DNA of 64,000 nucleotides from a virus, in the IMG/VR virus record IMGVR_UViG_3300017963_000229, positions 1 through 64,000 of that record; one strand, given 5' to 3'. The notes beneath the pieces were generated by a model. The model ran no database searches. It had not been told where the DNA came from and saw only the letters and a program-made list of their open reading frames with translations. Positions 16,801-23,838 of the stretch are shown here, one piece after another. The translations under genes were made by a program, and so were the position numbers. The number at the start of each line of letters is the position of its first letter. Position 1 is the first letter of the stretch.

Positions 16801-17589
16801 TAAATAAATCCATGGATTACTATAAAAACCATCCGAATCTGCATCAGATGAAGGGTTAACCTCTGCTGAATCACCAGAGTTATGTATTTTGCTTATAAAA
16901 ATCGGACCATCACTGCCATATAATGATGTCTCCCCATTTGTATCTAACAACGCAAAATATTTATCTTTAATATCTTGAGAATCAGCACCAACAGTCCCTA
17001 TATATACCGTTCTACTTAGTTGAAACTTAATACTGGGAGCACCAACAGTAATTAATTCAATTTGTGGTTCAGCTATGTACTGAGCAGGCATAAGCCCATC
17101 TTTTACACCAGTGGCATAAGGTCTTGTAGTTTCTACTTCGTCTTGGCATACTGTTATGCCTGAAAAATCTACCGCACCAGGAGGAATATCCACTTTAGCA
17201 ATAACAGTATCACTAGCGATAATGTCACCCTCATCAATAAGCTTCATATCTGCAGATGTTATTGTATCAATATCATAGGTAACCCTAATAACAATAGCTA
17301 CAGTAATTCCCGTCCCCGTAGTACTCCCATCAAGAGTAATTTTAGACGATTCTCTAATAGTCTGCTGATACCCATCTTTTTCATAAACAGCTACTGAATC
17401 ATTTGATGTTGGATCTACATCAACATCCAGATCTTTAGCTCCGGCACCCTTAGTAACTATAAAACCACGATATCGGCCAGTTGGAATCACTCCGTTGACT
17501 TTTCTATTACCACTGGCAGACAAATATGGTTCGTACCACCGATGGTCGACTTTTTCATTATTTATTGTTGAAGTGTCATATGTAGCCAT
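13807..17589 (-). CDS. Large tail fibre with right-handed beta-helix
   Basis: This protein has 1260 residues. Residues about 165-300 and 310-435 are two copies of one unit (AQYIAEP...IKFQLSRTVYIG / PKYIAEP...IKLQLDREAYFG, both with DSDGF..., WIYLDFSET), so an internal duplication precedes the shaft. From about 610 to the end it is a right-handed parallel beta-helix of many short repeats with N-rich ladders and turns, seen in phage pectate-lyase-like receptor binders and capsule depolymerases. No catalytic residues are obvious. It is a fibre that probably contacts host surface sugars. Start at 17589 chosen as the first ATG after the spacer. Confidence 0.68.
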   Translation of the reverse strand: MATYDTSTINNEKVDHRWYEPYLSASGNRKVNGVIPTGRYRGFIVTKGAGAKDLDVDVDPTSNDSVAVYEKDGYQQTIRESSKITLDGSTTGTGITVAIVIRVTYDIDTITSADMKLIDEGDIIASDTVIAKVDIPPGAVDFSGITVCQDEVETTRPYATGVKDGLMPAQYIAEPQIELITVGAPSIKFQLSRTVYIGTVGADSQDIKDKYFALLDTNGETSLYGSDGPIFISKIHNSGDSAEVNPSSDADSDGFYSNPWIYLDFSETTDVSFTGNLKIWYAKSSYYMAFDPGAFVKGAAPALPAPVATGLHRGILPPKYIAEPKRVTKTLAGAIKLQLDREAYFGKTGTDTQLVKEKHFRLLDSDGIDILTGTDGGPIYIDMIKRSADDTELDPSSDTDTDGFHDDSWIYLDFSETSDTSYTGDVQVWFGEKSYYTGVGAGAFVSNQPSKDSVALSKITGIGTTVGSVLGVQIIEHGGFTFDDPGQEIEWASSIKVSLADGRYLEIGAGAFSVTIVNANAFLVLDGTTGIISNVAATTTLTENQYILAFFYYNSGTSQFDAGWDLVRVVKNRIKNLEITVSDSGSADFSGSGCLNQAIAYAGALVNHSGLDVLNVRIKLLGDVILAEQVLLNDSGYTGIARVSIEGFILDVGSADVPKISWTFADDAIVCTSAEGLLFKNLKFEYGGVAASTKAAIKDPGHNTKIEGCFFDNGGAGNLGYSILGSGNDVIVRDCRFINQLNGVELSGTRCTVEKGYFINNTASEGYTAIYLSGTYGYVNNCYVSGFDHAANGKGIQLGSNGVIENVRVEDSGTHAIIIGDRCYVSKCWCNGGDTLVELDGVDSVVCSCYLTGATTDGIALSDLRCKVIGNSVFNSGVNGIHISANACIVTQNAVYGGVNGIRVEDAPVSFVEYATVTENYIDGSSGYGIIDEGCHYPVFAKNEIHEPGLEAYYNSSTSGTPVVTFSENIIIVDPALTSDGFGVSATCPAFLIIVNNQIYRSGAASATGLQLLTDSGTSSNAIIIGNKINGFITGIAAERYRAMINGNYVISDGNSVESGANSSVYGNTLSVVGIGGFNGIIAKHGRTEICCNRITIPSGSKGIYVPASPSSHYGTISGNIVQGGDQCIYVESAMGWNISANDVEGSQSEGIFNSGLNPIVNSNFVRDTSKAGAANSAIYVAGAEAVVNGNNVTGYSGTGAGMEVSGNRSIIIGNQTTGSTLGIKVGASTAFVVLGNNFGGVSTDAVAGANKVVADNIDV

Positions 17590-17614
17590 TGTTATATTTT
17601 CCTTTACATATTAT

Positions 17615-18562
17615 TTAATTCCACTCATAAATTACGGCATCTTCCTGATTCTCATTTTTTCTCTGAATCTCAGGCATTAAAATCTCATAGCACATCGCAT
17701 AAAACTTCATCATCTTTCCATCTTCGTCGATAAAATCCATTTTTGATTTCTTTTTTAGTCTTAATTCAGGTTTAGCTTTTCTTTTTTCTTCATAATTCTT
17801 ACAACGAACATGAAGATTGGTTTTTTCTCGCCTATTATGTTCTCTATACATCCGGTCATAAATATACTTATAGTCAGCCGCAAAAATAAAAGCATATGTT
17901 TTAATAATTTGATTTGCTTGTGTACGAATTGTTTTAGGGGTAGCATCTTCGTCCGGTTTAAATATTTGTCTAATAGCATCTCGAACTTTCTCTTTTTCAA
18001 ATTCGATCTTATTTAACCGTTCAGCATGCTTCTCTAGTTCTTTAGCTTGTCTTTTTTGTTCTTCAGCCTGCCTAACTTGTTCTTCACGAACAACAATCAA
18101 AGCCCGCAACTGTTGAACTATCGGATCGTCCGATTGCTGTTTAAGCGGATCCACATATTGGCCCATCCTTCGAATAGATGGTAAAACCTCCTTAGCCAAC
18201 CACTTTCTTAGTTTTTTACCAACTGGCTTTTTACTAAGAATTACCGCTTGATACACACCTTGCTCAGAAAGAAGGAGTAAACTATTTATTCTAGTAAAAT
18301 CAACATCTTGACGAGTTGTCTGATAGTCGCTTCGTCGAAAATCTTTAAACAGTTTAAGTTTTTCACCTTCCATTTTGCAAAGCATATCCTCATCAAATTC
18401 GTCTTTCCATTTGCCAGAAACTAATTCTATAAGTCCTTTACCATAGTAATGGTATTCTAGAATTCGACCTATCTCCCTAGCGATAAACCAAGGTTGACCA
18501 TCAATCTCAATCACGGTCAAATCATTGTTTTCAAATGTAAAATGCTTAATCAAATCTTTCAA
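17615..18562 (-). CDS. BRO-N domain protein (antirepressor-like)
   Basis: This protein has 315 residues. Residues 1-130 are a BRO family N-terminal domain (FENNDLTVIEIDGQPWFIAR, EIGRILEY, LLLSEQGVYQAVILSKKP, KKLRKWLAKEVLPSIRRMG). The rest is a long basic coiled helix and a terminal helix. BRO-N/KilA-N proteins bind DNA and occur as phage antirepressors. The start is a TTG (18562) where the paralogue at 48335-48676 has an ATG, with GGAAG upstream. Lying between fibre genes, it is likely a moron rather than a classical regulator of the lysogeny switch. Confidence 0.72.
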   Translation of the reverse strand: MKDLIKHFTFENNDLTVIEIDGQPWFIAREIGRILEYHYYGKGLIELVSGKWKDEFDEDMLCKMEGEKLKLFKDFRRSDYQTTRQDVDFTRINSLLLLSEQGVYQAVILSKKPVGKKLRKWLAKEVLPSIRRMGQYVDPLKQQSDDPIVQQLRALIVVREEQVRQAEEQKRQAKELEKHAERLNKIEFEKEKVRDAIRQIFKPDEDATPKTIRTQANQIIKTYAFIFAADYKYIYDRMYREHNRREKTNLHVRCKNYEEKRKAKPELRLKKKSKMDFIDEDGKMMKFYAMCYEILMPEIQRKNENQEDAVIYEWN

Positions 18563-18587
18563 ACTTTGCTTCCTTTTTTATCAAAAG

Positions 18588-18650
18588 GATCAACATCTTG
18601 ACGAGTGCTGAAATTCGTTACTCGTCGAACATTTGAATTTTTCACCCTCA
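18588..18650 (-). pseudogene. Remnant of a third BRO-N gene
   Basis: The spacer between the BRO-N gene and the next gene encodes, in broken frame, EGEKFK and RVTNFSTRQDVD. The aligned segments in the two intact or partial BRO-N genes are EGEKLK...RVPNSGTRQDTD and EGEKLK...TTRQDVD. The DNA matches BRO-N sequence at both 18340-18390 and 48410-48470. It has no start and lacks all flanking parts of the domain, so it is a relic left by duplication, deletion or recombination. Confidence 0.7.
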
Positions 18651-19355
18651 ATTTATCAGATCTACCTTCTTTAAAATAGTACCCGCACCCGTTTTTTCTT
18701 CTAAATCAAACGTACCATAAGCCATTAACACATCATTGCCGTCAAAAATGCCAATCTCTGACCAATAGGGAATCGGGCCATGCGGCGATGCCCTGCCATT
18801 ATCATTGCCTTCCGACAACGCCATAAAACAATAACATCGACAAGTACCTAATCCATCACCCACAAATTCCAACTTTGTCGAACTATCTACTCCAAAACTT
18901 TTTTGAAATATGGCCAAAGTACTATCATTGTCGGCTTCTAAATCTGTTCTAGACGGATCTGGTTCCTTTGGAGTCTTTCTATATTGATAATCTCCATAAA
19001 CGGTATCACCAACTCCAATTACTGTTGTAAAGGTAATATCATATTCGCCAGTATTATAATTTATTGTTCCAGTTCCATCGCCAGTAAAAGATCCATTACC
19101 ATCATCAGTTAATGTTTGAGCAGTTACTGATTCGTCTATAGTTATACTTCCAGGTATAGTTGGTATATTTGACAATGTACCGGTAAAATTTGCTGTCCCG
19201 CCTGGGGCCACAGCTATTACCTCATTAGTAACACTTTCAGGATCCCATCCACCCTCACCAAATTTGAAATAACTAGCCGAAAAAGTAACAGTTCCAACTT
19301 GACCTTTGGCAGCCTGATCTCTGGCTGCATTAGTAGCTACTATTCTAAATGCCAT
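18648..19355 (-). CDS. Tail-collar-like fibre protein
   Basis: This protein has 235 residues. The first 45 residues read VTFSASYFKFGEGGW, the middle (about 62-128) is a beta repeat ending DDGNGSFTGDGTGTINYNTG, and the C-terminal part reads GPIPYWSEIGIFDGNDVLMA then YGTFDLEEKTG. The C-terminal pattern E-I-G-I-F-D...L-x-A-Y-G is typical of phage tail-collar proteins. The DGNGSFTGDGTG repeat also occurs twice in the next gene upstream (19446-20753), so the pair are related. Likely a baseplate-attached fibre. Confidence 0.55.
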   Translation of the reverse strand: MAFRIVATNAARDQAAKGQVGTVTFSASYFKFGEGGWDPESVTNEVIAVAPGGTANFTGTLSNIPTIPGSITIDESVTAQTLTDDGNGSFTGDGTGTINYNTGEYDITFTTVIGVGDTVYGDYQYRKTPKEPDPSRTDLEADNDSTLAIFQKSFGVDSSTKLEFVGDGLGTCRCYCFMALSEGNDNGRASPHGPIPYWSEIGIFDGNDVLMAYGTFDLEEKTGAGTILKKVDLIN

Positions 19356-19445
19356 GTTTTAAATTCCTGCTCAAAAACTAAAATTACAATTTTTTAAAAA
19401 TTTCCCGGATAATTTCCAATTCCGTGTAAAAGTTGTTTTTTGACA

Positions 19446-20753
19446 CTATGGCACTGCCCGAGCTTTGAACCCATTATCTGTTGCTGGATATCTGTATTCC
19501 AGATAAATTCTCTCTCCATTATTTACAGCCGTATCAAATGTAACATCAATTGCACCCGTTTCATAATCAACAGTATTAGTTCCTCCCCCGTCAACATCCC
19601 CTATTAAATTGCCACTACCATCATCAGTAACCGTCATTGTGGACAAATCAGTAGCAATTGCTGTAATAATTAATGAGCTTGGCTTAACTGCCTGAAAAAA
19701 TGTATTTCCAGTAAAATTCTTTAATATTCCATCACCAATACCAAATGACTCTTGCCTTCTCCAGAACCAAGTATCCGCCTCTATTGCATCCATCCTGTAA
19801 CCAAAGTGAGCTTTTGCACTATCTACACTTTCGATGGGCACCCAAACAACATTGGCCGGAATTATCTTATTCAATTTTTCAATTAACTTCTCAAATGCCG
19901 CCGATTGTTCTAACTGAGAAAAATTCTGAATTCCCCAAGGTAATGCGCCTGGAATAAATCTAAACCTAACCGCATTCGTTTTGCAATGTCCGCAATACCC
20001 TTCTGTGCAAACATGATCTTCATATAATTTCGTACCAGGAGGAGGTGTAGAAGAAAAACTAACTGCAAATCTTCCTGAAGTATAGTCAATTAAACCGCTC
20101 CCATCTCCTACTAAAGTCCCATCTTTCGTGCTGCTATCTGTCAATTCTTGCGGAGTAACTTCATCTGTTCTTATCGTAAATGTTCCCGGCTTAACTGGAT
20201 AACAACTCACTGTGCCCGTTTTTTGAGAACTCCAAGACCATGTAATAGTAGACCATGTCCCTGGACCCGCATTCTCCTCTTCAAAATCTACTACTATGTT
20301 ATCAAAATCCACTCCACCTGTTTCACTAGCAGCGTTTTCTACCTCAACCCCGATTTCTAGAGAATCTAAATCTGCATCTTCCCATTCTTCGGCCGTATAA
20401 GGATTATCATCCCACGACCATGTTAGATCAGTAAATCCAGATGTTGGGATTTCTTGTGTTGGATGAAAATAGTCAAACCCGGCCGTCCTTATAAAAGCTC
20501 GAACCTTATATCCAACACCGACAGATTGCCGACAACTAGCTCTCACCGTAACACTATTAGGACGTTGATTCCCATAAACCAAATTATAATCTGTCAATGT
20601 TACAGAATACTTCGCCGTCGCCAACGCCGCGGGATCCATATTAATCCATTCGACTGTATCAGCTGGATCTTCGTCAATTTTAGTATAAAATGGAGCAACC
20701 CCAACAACTTCTGTATAAAAACCGTCACCATCGGGAACTATTGTTCTTGTCAT
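19446..20753 (-). CDS. Fibre or baseplate protein with repeated beta units
   Basis: This protein has 435 residues. It contains two copies of a beta unit of about 65 residues (KPGTFTIRTDEV...DGSGLIDYTSGRFAVSFSST and KPSSLIITAIATD...VDYETGAIDVTFDTAV), a unit also found in the neighbour at 18648-19355 and more distantly in the baseplate-J protein. A cysteine motif CTEGYCGHCKTN at about residue 250 could bind a metal. Between the repeats is a helical part (LEQSAAFEKLIEKLNKIIPA). Start at 20753. Structural; no enzyme motif. Confidence 0.5.
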   Translation of the reverse strand: MTRTIVPDGDGFYTEVVGVAPFYTKIDEDPADTVEWINMDPAALATAKYSVTLTDYNLVYGNQRPNSVTVRASCRQSVGVGYKVRAFIRTAGFDYFHPTQEIPTSGFTDLTWSWDDNPYTAEEWEDADLDSLEIGVEVENAASETGGVDFDNIVVDFEEENAGPGTWSTITWSWSSQKTGTVSCYPVKPGTFTIRTDEVTPQELTDSSTKDGTLVGDGSGLIDYTSGRFAVSFSSTPPPGTKLYEDHVCTEGYCGHCKTNAVRFRFIPGALPWGIQNFSQLEQSAAFEKLIEKLNKIIPANVVWVPIESVDSAKAHFGYRMDAIEADTWFWRRQESFGIGDGILKNFTGNTFFQAVKPSSLIITAIATDLSTMTVTDDGSGNLIGDVDGGGTNTVDYETGAIDVTFDTAVNNGERIYLEYRYPATDNGFKARAVP

Positions 20754-20768
20754 TGACTACATCCTAAA

Positions 20769-21800
20769 TTAAAAATTGGAAGCAATATGAGCTTGCACTG
20801 TTATGGTCGCTCCCATCTGATAATTATCTTCTTTGTCTATTGTAATTTTATATCCTCTTGATAAAGGCTGAACCTCACTCTCGGCGCCATTATATCCACT
20901 CAAAAAAGTACCACCATCAAACACTAGATAAAATATATCATCATTTGAAGGTCTTACCCATACTTTTGAGACAGAAAGATTAATTCCATACTTATGTTCC
21001 GCCGAAATTTCTATATTCGCACTAATATCGCCAAATTCGTCTGGCTCAGGCAACTGCAAAGCAATTGTCGGCTCAACCGACATCGCCTGAAAAGTATAAA
21101 ATCGATCACTGGAAGTCGGCGTTGGATATGAATCCTCTGAGATTACTCTTACTGAAACAATTTCTTCATTTTGAAAAAGTTCATCGGGAACAATTTTAAA
21201 ACGAAAACCGTCAACTATTACTGTTCTTGTTACCGTAAATCCTATTTTTTGCTCATTATCCTTCCATGCTTCCACACCTTTTACATAAATCTCTATAGAA
21301 TCTCCATTTACACCATTAGTATCTGTAAGATCTAACCAGATCGGCCTATTAAGCTCCACATAATTTTCATTTGCCCTAGGATCTAAATTAGACAATATGG
21401 GGCCAACCTCGTCAGCAATATAAAAAAGATAACTTTCATCAAGAGATGCTCCCCCAACCGTTTCAGCATAAACATTAATTGTAACCGTTCCTAAATTAGG
21501 CAATAAATCATCTGGATCTATCTCATACCTAAACCCATCTGTTATAGATGTTTTTGTTCCTGAATATCCTACTTGCGCGGCGTCATTACTCCAAGCTGTA
21601 TCTCCGTCGATTTTTATTATTACCGACGCGGCCTCGATGCCTGTTAATTCGTCAATCAGCTCAAGTATTATGTTTACACTGCGAGAAACACCCGTCTCGT
21701 TAGGAGCAGGATCCTGATTTTGAAGAATTGGCGGAGTCCCTAAAACTTCAAATGAATAGTCTGAAACTCCATATTGAGCACCATAACCAAATAGAGACAT
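20769..21800 (-). CDS. Ig-like repeat fibre protein
   Basis: This protein has 343 residues. Two Ig-like units of about 100 residues (QNQDPAPNETGVSRSVNIIL..., LSNLDPRANENYVELNRPIW...) are followed by a C-terminal domain. Each unit carries the phrase I.V.G..AW.N. The paralogue at 32800-33930 has the same C-terminal part (VWVRPSNDDIFYLVF here; IWVKPGDDERYELAF there), so the genes are duplicates placed about 11 kb apart. The start at 21800 lies 38 bases from a conserved promoter-like motif. Confidence 0.55.
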   Translation of the reverse strand: MSLFGYGAQYGVSDYSFEVLGTPPILQNQDPAPNETGVSRSVNIILELIDELTGIEAASVIIKIDGDTAWSNDAAQVGYSGTKTSITDGFRYEIDPDDLLPNLGTVTINVYAETVGGASLDESYLFYIADEVGPILSNLDPRANENYVELNRPIWLDLTDTNGVNGDSIEIYVKGVEAWKDNEQKIGFTVTRTVIVDGFRFKIVPDELFQNEEIVSVRVISEDSYPTPTSSDRFYTFQAMSVEPTIALQLPEPDEFGDISANIEISAEHKYGINLSVSKVWVRPSNDDIFYLVFDGGTFLSGYNGAESEVQPLSRGYKITIDKEDNYQMGATITVQAHIASNF

Positions 21801-21837
21801 TTTCTATCACTTGATTTTTTTAACTTACAAAAATAAA

Positions 21838-21869
21838 ATAACATAAAACAATAAGAAAATCAATTAGAT
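21838..21869 (-). promoter_or_regulatory. Conserved intergenic motif copy A (candidate phage promoter)
   Basis: On the minus strand this reads TTGATTTTCTTAT, two variable bases, TTTTATG, one variable base, TAT. The 3' edge is 38 bp from the start of the Ig-like gene. The same motif appears at 23581-23610, 52831-52862 and 53508-53539, each 26-49 bp upstream of a minus-strand start. The TATGNTAT block could act as a -10, but the TTGATT block is only about 12 bp away from it, so it is not a standard sigma-70 promoter. Confidence 0.55.
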
Positions 21870-21882
21870 ATTTTCATTCTTA

Positions 21883-21909
21883 TTGAACAGATATCACATA
21901 TGTGATAAT
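21883..21909 (+). promoter_or_regulatory. Plus-strand promoter, extended -10 type
   Basis: TTGAAC at 21883-21888 and TGTGATAAT at 21901-21909 give a -35 and an extended -10 with a 15-bp spacer. The start codon at 21934 follows about 24 bases later with AAAAAGGAAC between. The -10 overlaps the 16-bp palindrome, so the promoter is likely under negative control. Confidence 0.45.
21892..21907. promoter_or_regulatory. Perfect 16-bp palindrome, candidate operator
   Basis: TATCACATATGTGATA is a perfect palindrome. It covers the -10 of the plus-strand promoter and lies about 90 bp upstream of the minus-strand Ig-like gene start. Its size and symmetry suit a dimeric repressor. Nothing in the window proves which protein binds; the 64-residue ribbon-helix-helix-like protein (12050-12244) and the divergent gene itself are candidates. 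Confidence 0.5.
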
Positions 21910-21933
21910 AAAACAAAAAAAGGAACTATTTTC

Positions 21934-22167
21934 ATGAAAACTAATAATAATGAAAAAATTGATTTTGATAAATTGTTAAAAGATGAAAAAATAAGACAGT
22001 CATCAAAACCTAAAAAAATTAATGAAAACGATATTCACAATCTTCTTTTAACAAAAGGATTCAAAGAAGAAGACCTAAAATCAACGCCTGAATCCAAAGA
22101 ATTACTCAAAAGGATGATTTCTGAATTCCTAAACCATATAAGAACAAATAAACCAATCAGTCGTTAA
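21934..22167 (+). CDS. Small helical protein, the only plus-strand gene
   Basis: This protein has 77 residues. I choose ATG 21934 because AAAAAAGGAACT lies 5-16 bases upstream; a longer frame to 21883 would run through the promoter and palindrome. The sequence is charged and helical (IDFDKLLKDEKIRQ, DIHNLLLTKGFKEEDL, ESKELLKRMISEFLNHI). No helix-turn-helix motif is clear. Its divergent position over an operator suggests an autoregulated or early gene. It converges with the tiny basic gene. Confidence 0.6.
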   Translation: MKTNNNEKIDFDKLLKDEKIRQSSKPKKINENDIHNLLLTKGFKEEDLKSTPESKELLKRMISEFLNHIRTNKPISR

Positions 22168-22173
22168 TTGGAT

Positions 22174-22266
22174 TCACTTCTTCCCTCTACGCCTCATGTT
22201 TCGCCTTTTTTCAGATCCGACCTTACGACGACCTTTCAGTCTACATTTCTTTCCCACTTTTGCCAT
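22174..22266 (-). CDS. 30-residue very basic peptide
   Basis: The frame encodes 30 residues with 16 Lys/Arg (MAKVGKKCRLKGRRKVG and RRNMRRRGKK). It resembles the small basic peptides that bind nucleic acid or coat DNA in phage heads. It lies between the fibre gene and the convergent plus-strand gene. No strong Shine-Dalgarno site stands out upstream. The ORF is short but has codon use matching its neighbours. Function unproven. Confidence 0.45.
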   Translation of the reverse strand: MAKVGKKCRLKGRRKVGSEKRRNMRRRGKK

Positions 22267-22323
22267 ATTTTACCTAAAAGGTAACCCAAATATTCAATTT
22301 GAGCCACCAAATTCAATTAAAAA

Positions 22324-23535
22324 TTAGTAAGGATAGTGTGCTTCATATAAAGTGTCTGATTCACCACTCGCAGCAAATGAAACCGTAGTACCCGATATCG
22401 TATATTGCTCACCGGTTGGTGATGAATCAACCTTCTCCATCTTGATACCATTTTTAAATATAAGTGCTAATGCCGCACTTAATGGAGTATTTGACAACGT
22501 CATCCCTGTATCATCTCCAGCCGCATCGTTCACCTTGTCATAACCACCCCTTAACTGGTGAACATGATCAGATCGTACTGTCGAAGTAGCTGAACCCTCA
22601 TCATTGCTTGAACCAATATTAGTAGGAGCTGCCACTGATAAATTGTGAGCATGATCTGAACGAGCAAACGAGGAAGCCGAACCTTCATCATTGCTTTGAA
22701 CAGCAACACTCCCTGTCGGTGTTCCTGTCGACGCAGAGTGAACGTGGTCCTCTCTAGCTGCTTTTGAAGCCGTTCCAACTGCTGCACTACCAATTTCACA
22801 ATCGTTAGGAGCAGCCGAAGCTAAAAGCAATTGAGAATAAACTTCCCAACTAGTTCCATTATATCTCCACCCACGACCTGAGCTATAGCCTGATTCAATA
22901 AACGTATGCCATCCGCTATTAGCGGTTTGCATACTCCAAGTAACTGACCCGCCCGATCCAATTGTAATTGCTGTTATGGTAGCTATTTTTTTAGCATGAC
23001 CATTTAAACCACCGCCAGCCCCAGGACTCGCATCTACAATAGCCCTATCATCTACTGCCGCCGCGCCTAAATCTTGCCAAGCAGTACCATTATAATACGT
23101 CCAATGACCATCCCAACCGGCCCAGGCGCCTGTTGCCGCTGTGTCAGTATCAGGATCAATTAAATATGTATCACCCTCGTCAGGCGAGCCTGGTGGAGTC
23201 CCAATTACATCATCAATAACATTTAATACCGTTACCGACTCTTGTGGATCAAGTCCTTTTAATCGTGTTTCAACCCAAGATTTTGTTGTTAGATCTGCAT
23301 CGGCCGATGGATCTACACCAGCAACCGCACCAGTAAAAGCTCTTGTTCCATCAGCTAATGAATATATTGTATGGTCATCATCGTCCCTCCCCGTCAAATC
23401 ACCATGATCTTTCGTAGCTAAATCAGCTAACGAAGAACCAGTCATATCGATTTTCGACCAAGCTATATCAGCCGAAGAACCAAGATGGGTGTTAGTAATT
23501 GCCGAAGATCTAATCTGTGAACCAGCAATTGCCAT
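22324..23535 (-). CDS. Tail fibre with DUF2793-like module and H-x-H repeats
   Basis: This protein has 403 residues. Residues about 115-165 read PGSPDEGDTYLIDPDTDTAA and GAWAGWDGHWTYYNGTAWQ, resembling a DUF2793 fibre module. Residues about 260-340 contain three repeats ending in DHVHS, DHAHN and DHVHQ, which in T4-type fibre tips are H-x-H metal-binding steps. The N-terminus (MAIAGSQIRSSAITNTHLGS) is a common fibre start. A strong AGGAGG is upstream and the conserved promoter-like motif ends 46 bp before. Receptor recognition is the likely role. Confidence 0.65.
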   Translation of the reverse strand: MAIAGSQIRSSAITNTHLGSSADIAWSKIDMTGSSLADLATKDHGDLTGRDDDDHTIYSLADGTRAFTGAVAGVDPSADADLTTKSWVETRLKGLDPQESVTVLNVIDDVIGTPPGSPDEGDTYLIDPDTDTAATGAWAGWDGHWTYYNGTAWQDLGAAAVDDRAIVDASPGAGGGLNGHAKKIATITAITIGSGGSVTWSMQTANSGWHTFIESGYSSGRGWRYNGTSWEVYSQLLLASAAPNDCEIGSAAVGTASKAAREDHVHSASTGTPTGSVAVQSNDEGSASSFARSDHAHNLSVAAPTNIGSSNDEGSATSTVRSDHVHQLRGGYDKVNDAAGDDTGMTLSNTPLSAALALIFKNGIKMEKVDSSPTGEQYTISGTTVSFAASGESDTLYEAHYPY

Positions 23536-23580
23536 TTTTTAACCTCCTAAGCTAATTAAAAAAATAAATTATATTCATAT

Positions 23581-23610
23581 ATTATCATAAAAATAAAAGA
23601 AAATCAATAA
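23581..23610 (-). promoter_or_regulatory. Conserved intergenic motif copy B
   Basis: TTGATTTTCTTTT, two bases, TTTTATG, one base, TAA on the minus strand, one mismatch from copies A, C and D within the core. It lies 46 bp upstream of the fibre start at 23535. Confidence 0.5.
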
Positions 23611-23822
23611 TTTTAATACGTTAATATAAGACTACACATAAGACTGTCATTAAATCATTCAATATTACAAGATAGAAAATATTTAGATTAAAAAAGGAAA
23701 CTATTTATTAAATTGATTTTAATATGTTAATAAAAATCACAACCAGCCATCAATCGTCGCCAAATCATTCGACACTAATACGATGTAAAAATATTTAGGT
23801 TGAAAAAAGGAGACTATCCATT
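23596..23822. repeat. Imperfect tandem repeat with 113-bp period
   Basis: Matching landmarks are ggaaactatttatta (about 23697) and ggagactatccatta (about 23810), together with taaatcattc/caaatcattc blocks and atattta pieces, so the period is about 113 bp. Only the copy nearer the gene ends in the full promoter-like motif. The other is degenerate. Confidence 0.55.
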
Positions 23823-23838
23823 AAGTTAACAACTATAA

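Larger units (their letters stand above)
23536..23838. other. Intergenic region, 303 bp, with a direct repeat and a promoter-like motif
   Basis: This spacer holds no gene I can support. It contains two imperfect copies of a block of about 113 bp, and the copy nearer 23535 carries the conserved motif. Both copies contain a shared TCTAAATATTTT-like stretch (minus strand). It may be the promoter and leader of the fibre gene below. Confidence 0.55.

Noticed and set aside
13807-17589. Pectate-lyase or depolymerase activity of the beta-helix fibre
   Set aside because: The fold pattern is clear but no catalytic residues can be picked out from sequence alone.
22551-22799. 82-residue frame inside 22324-23535
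   Set aside because: Antiphase shadow with Leu/Gln bias and no ribosome site.
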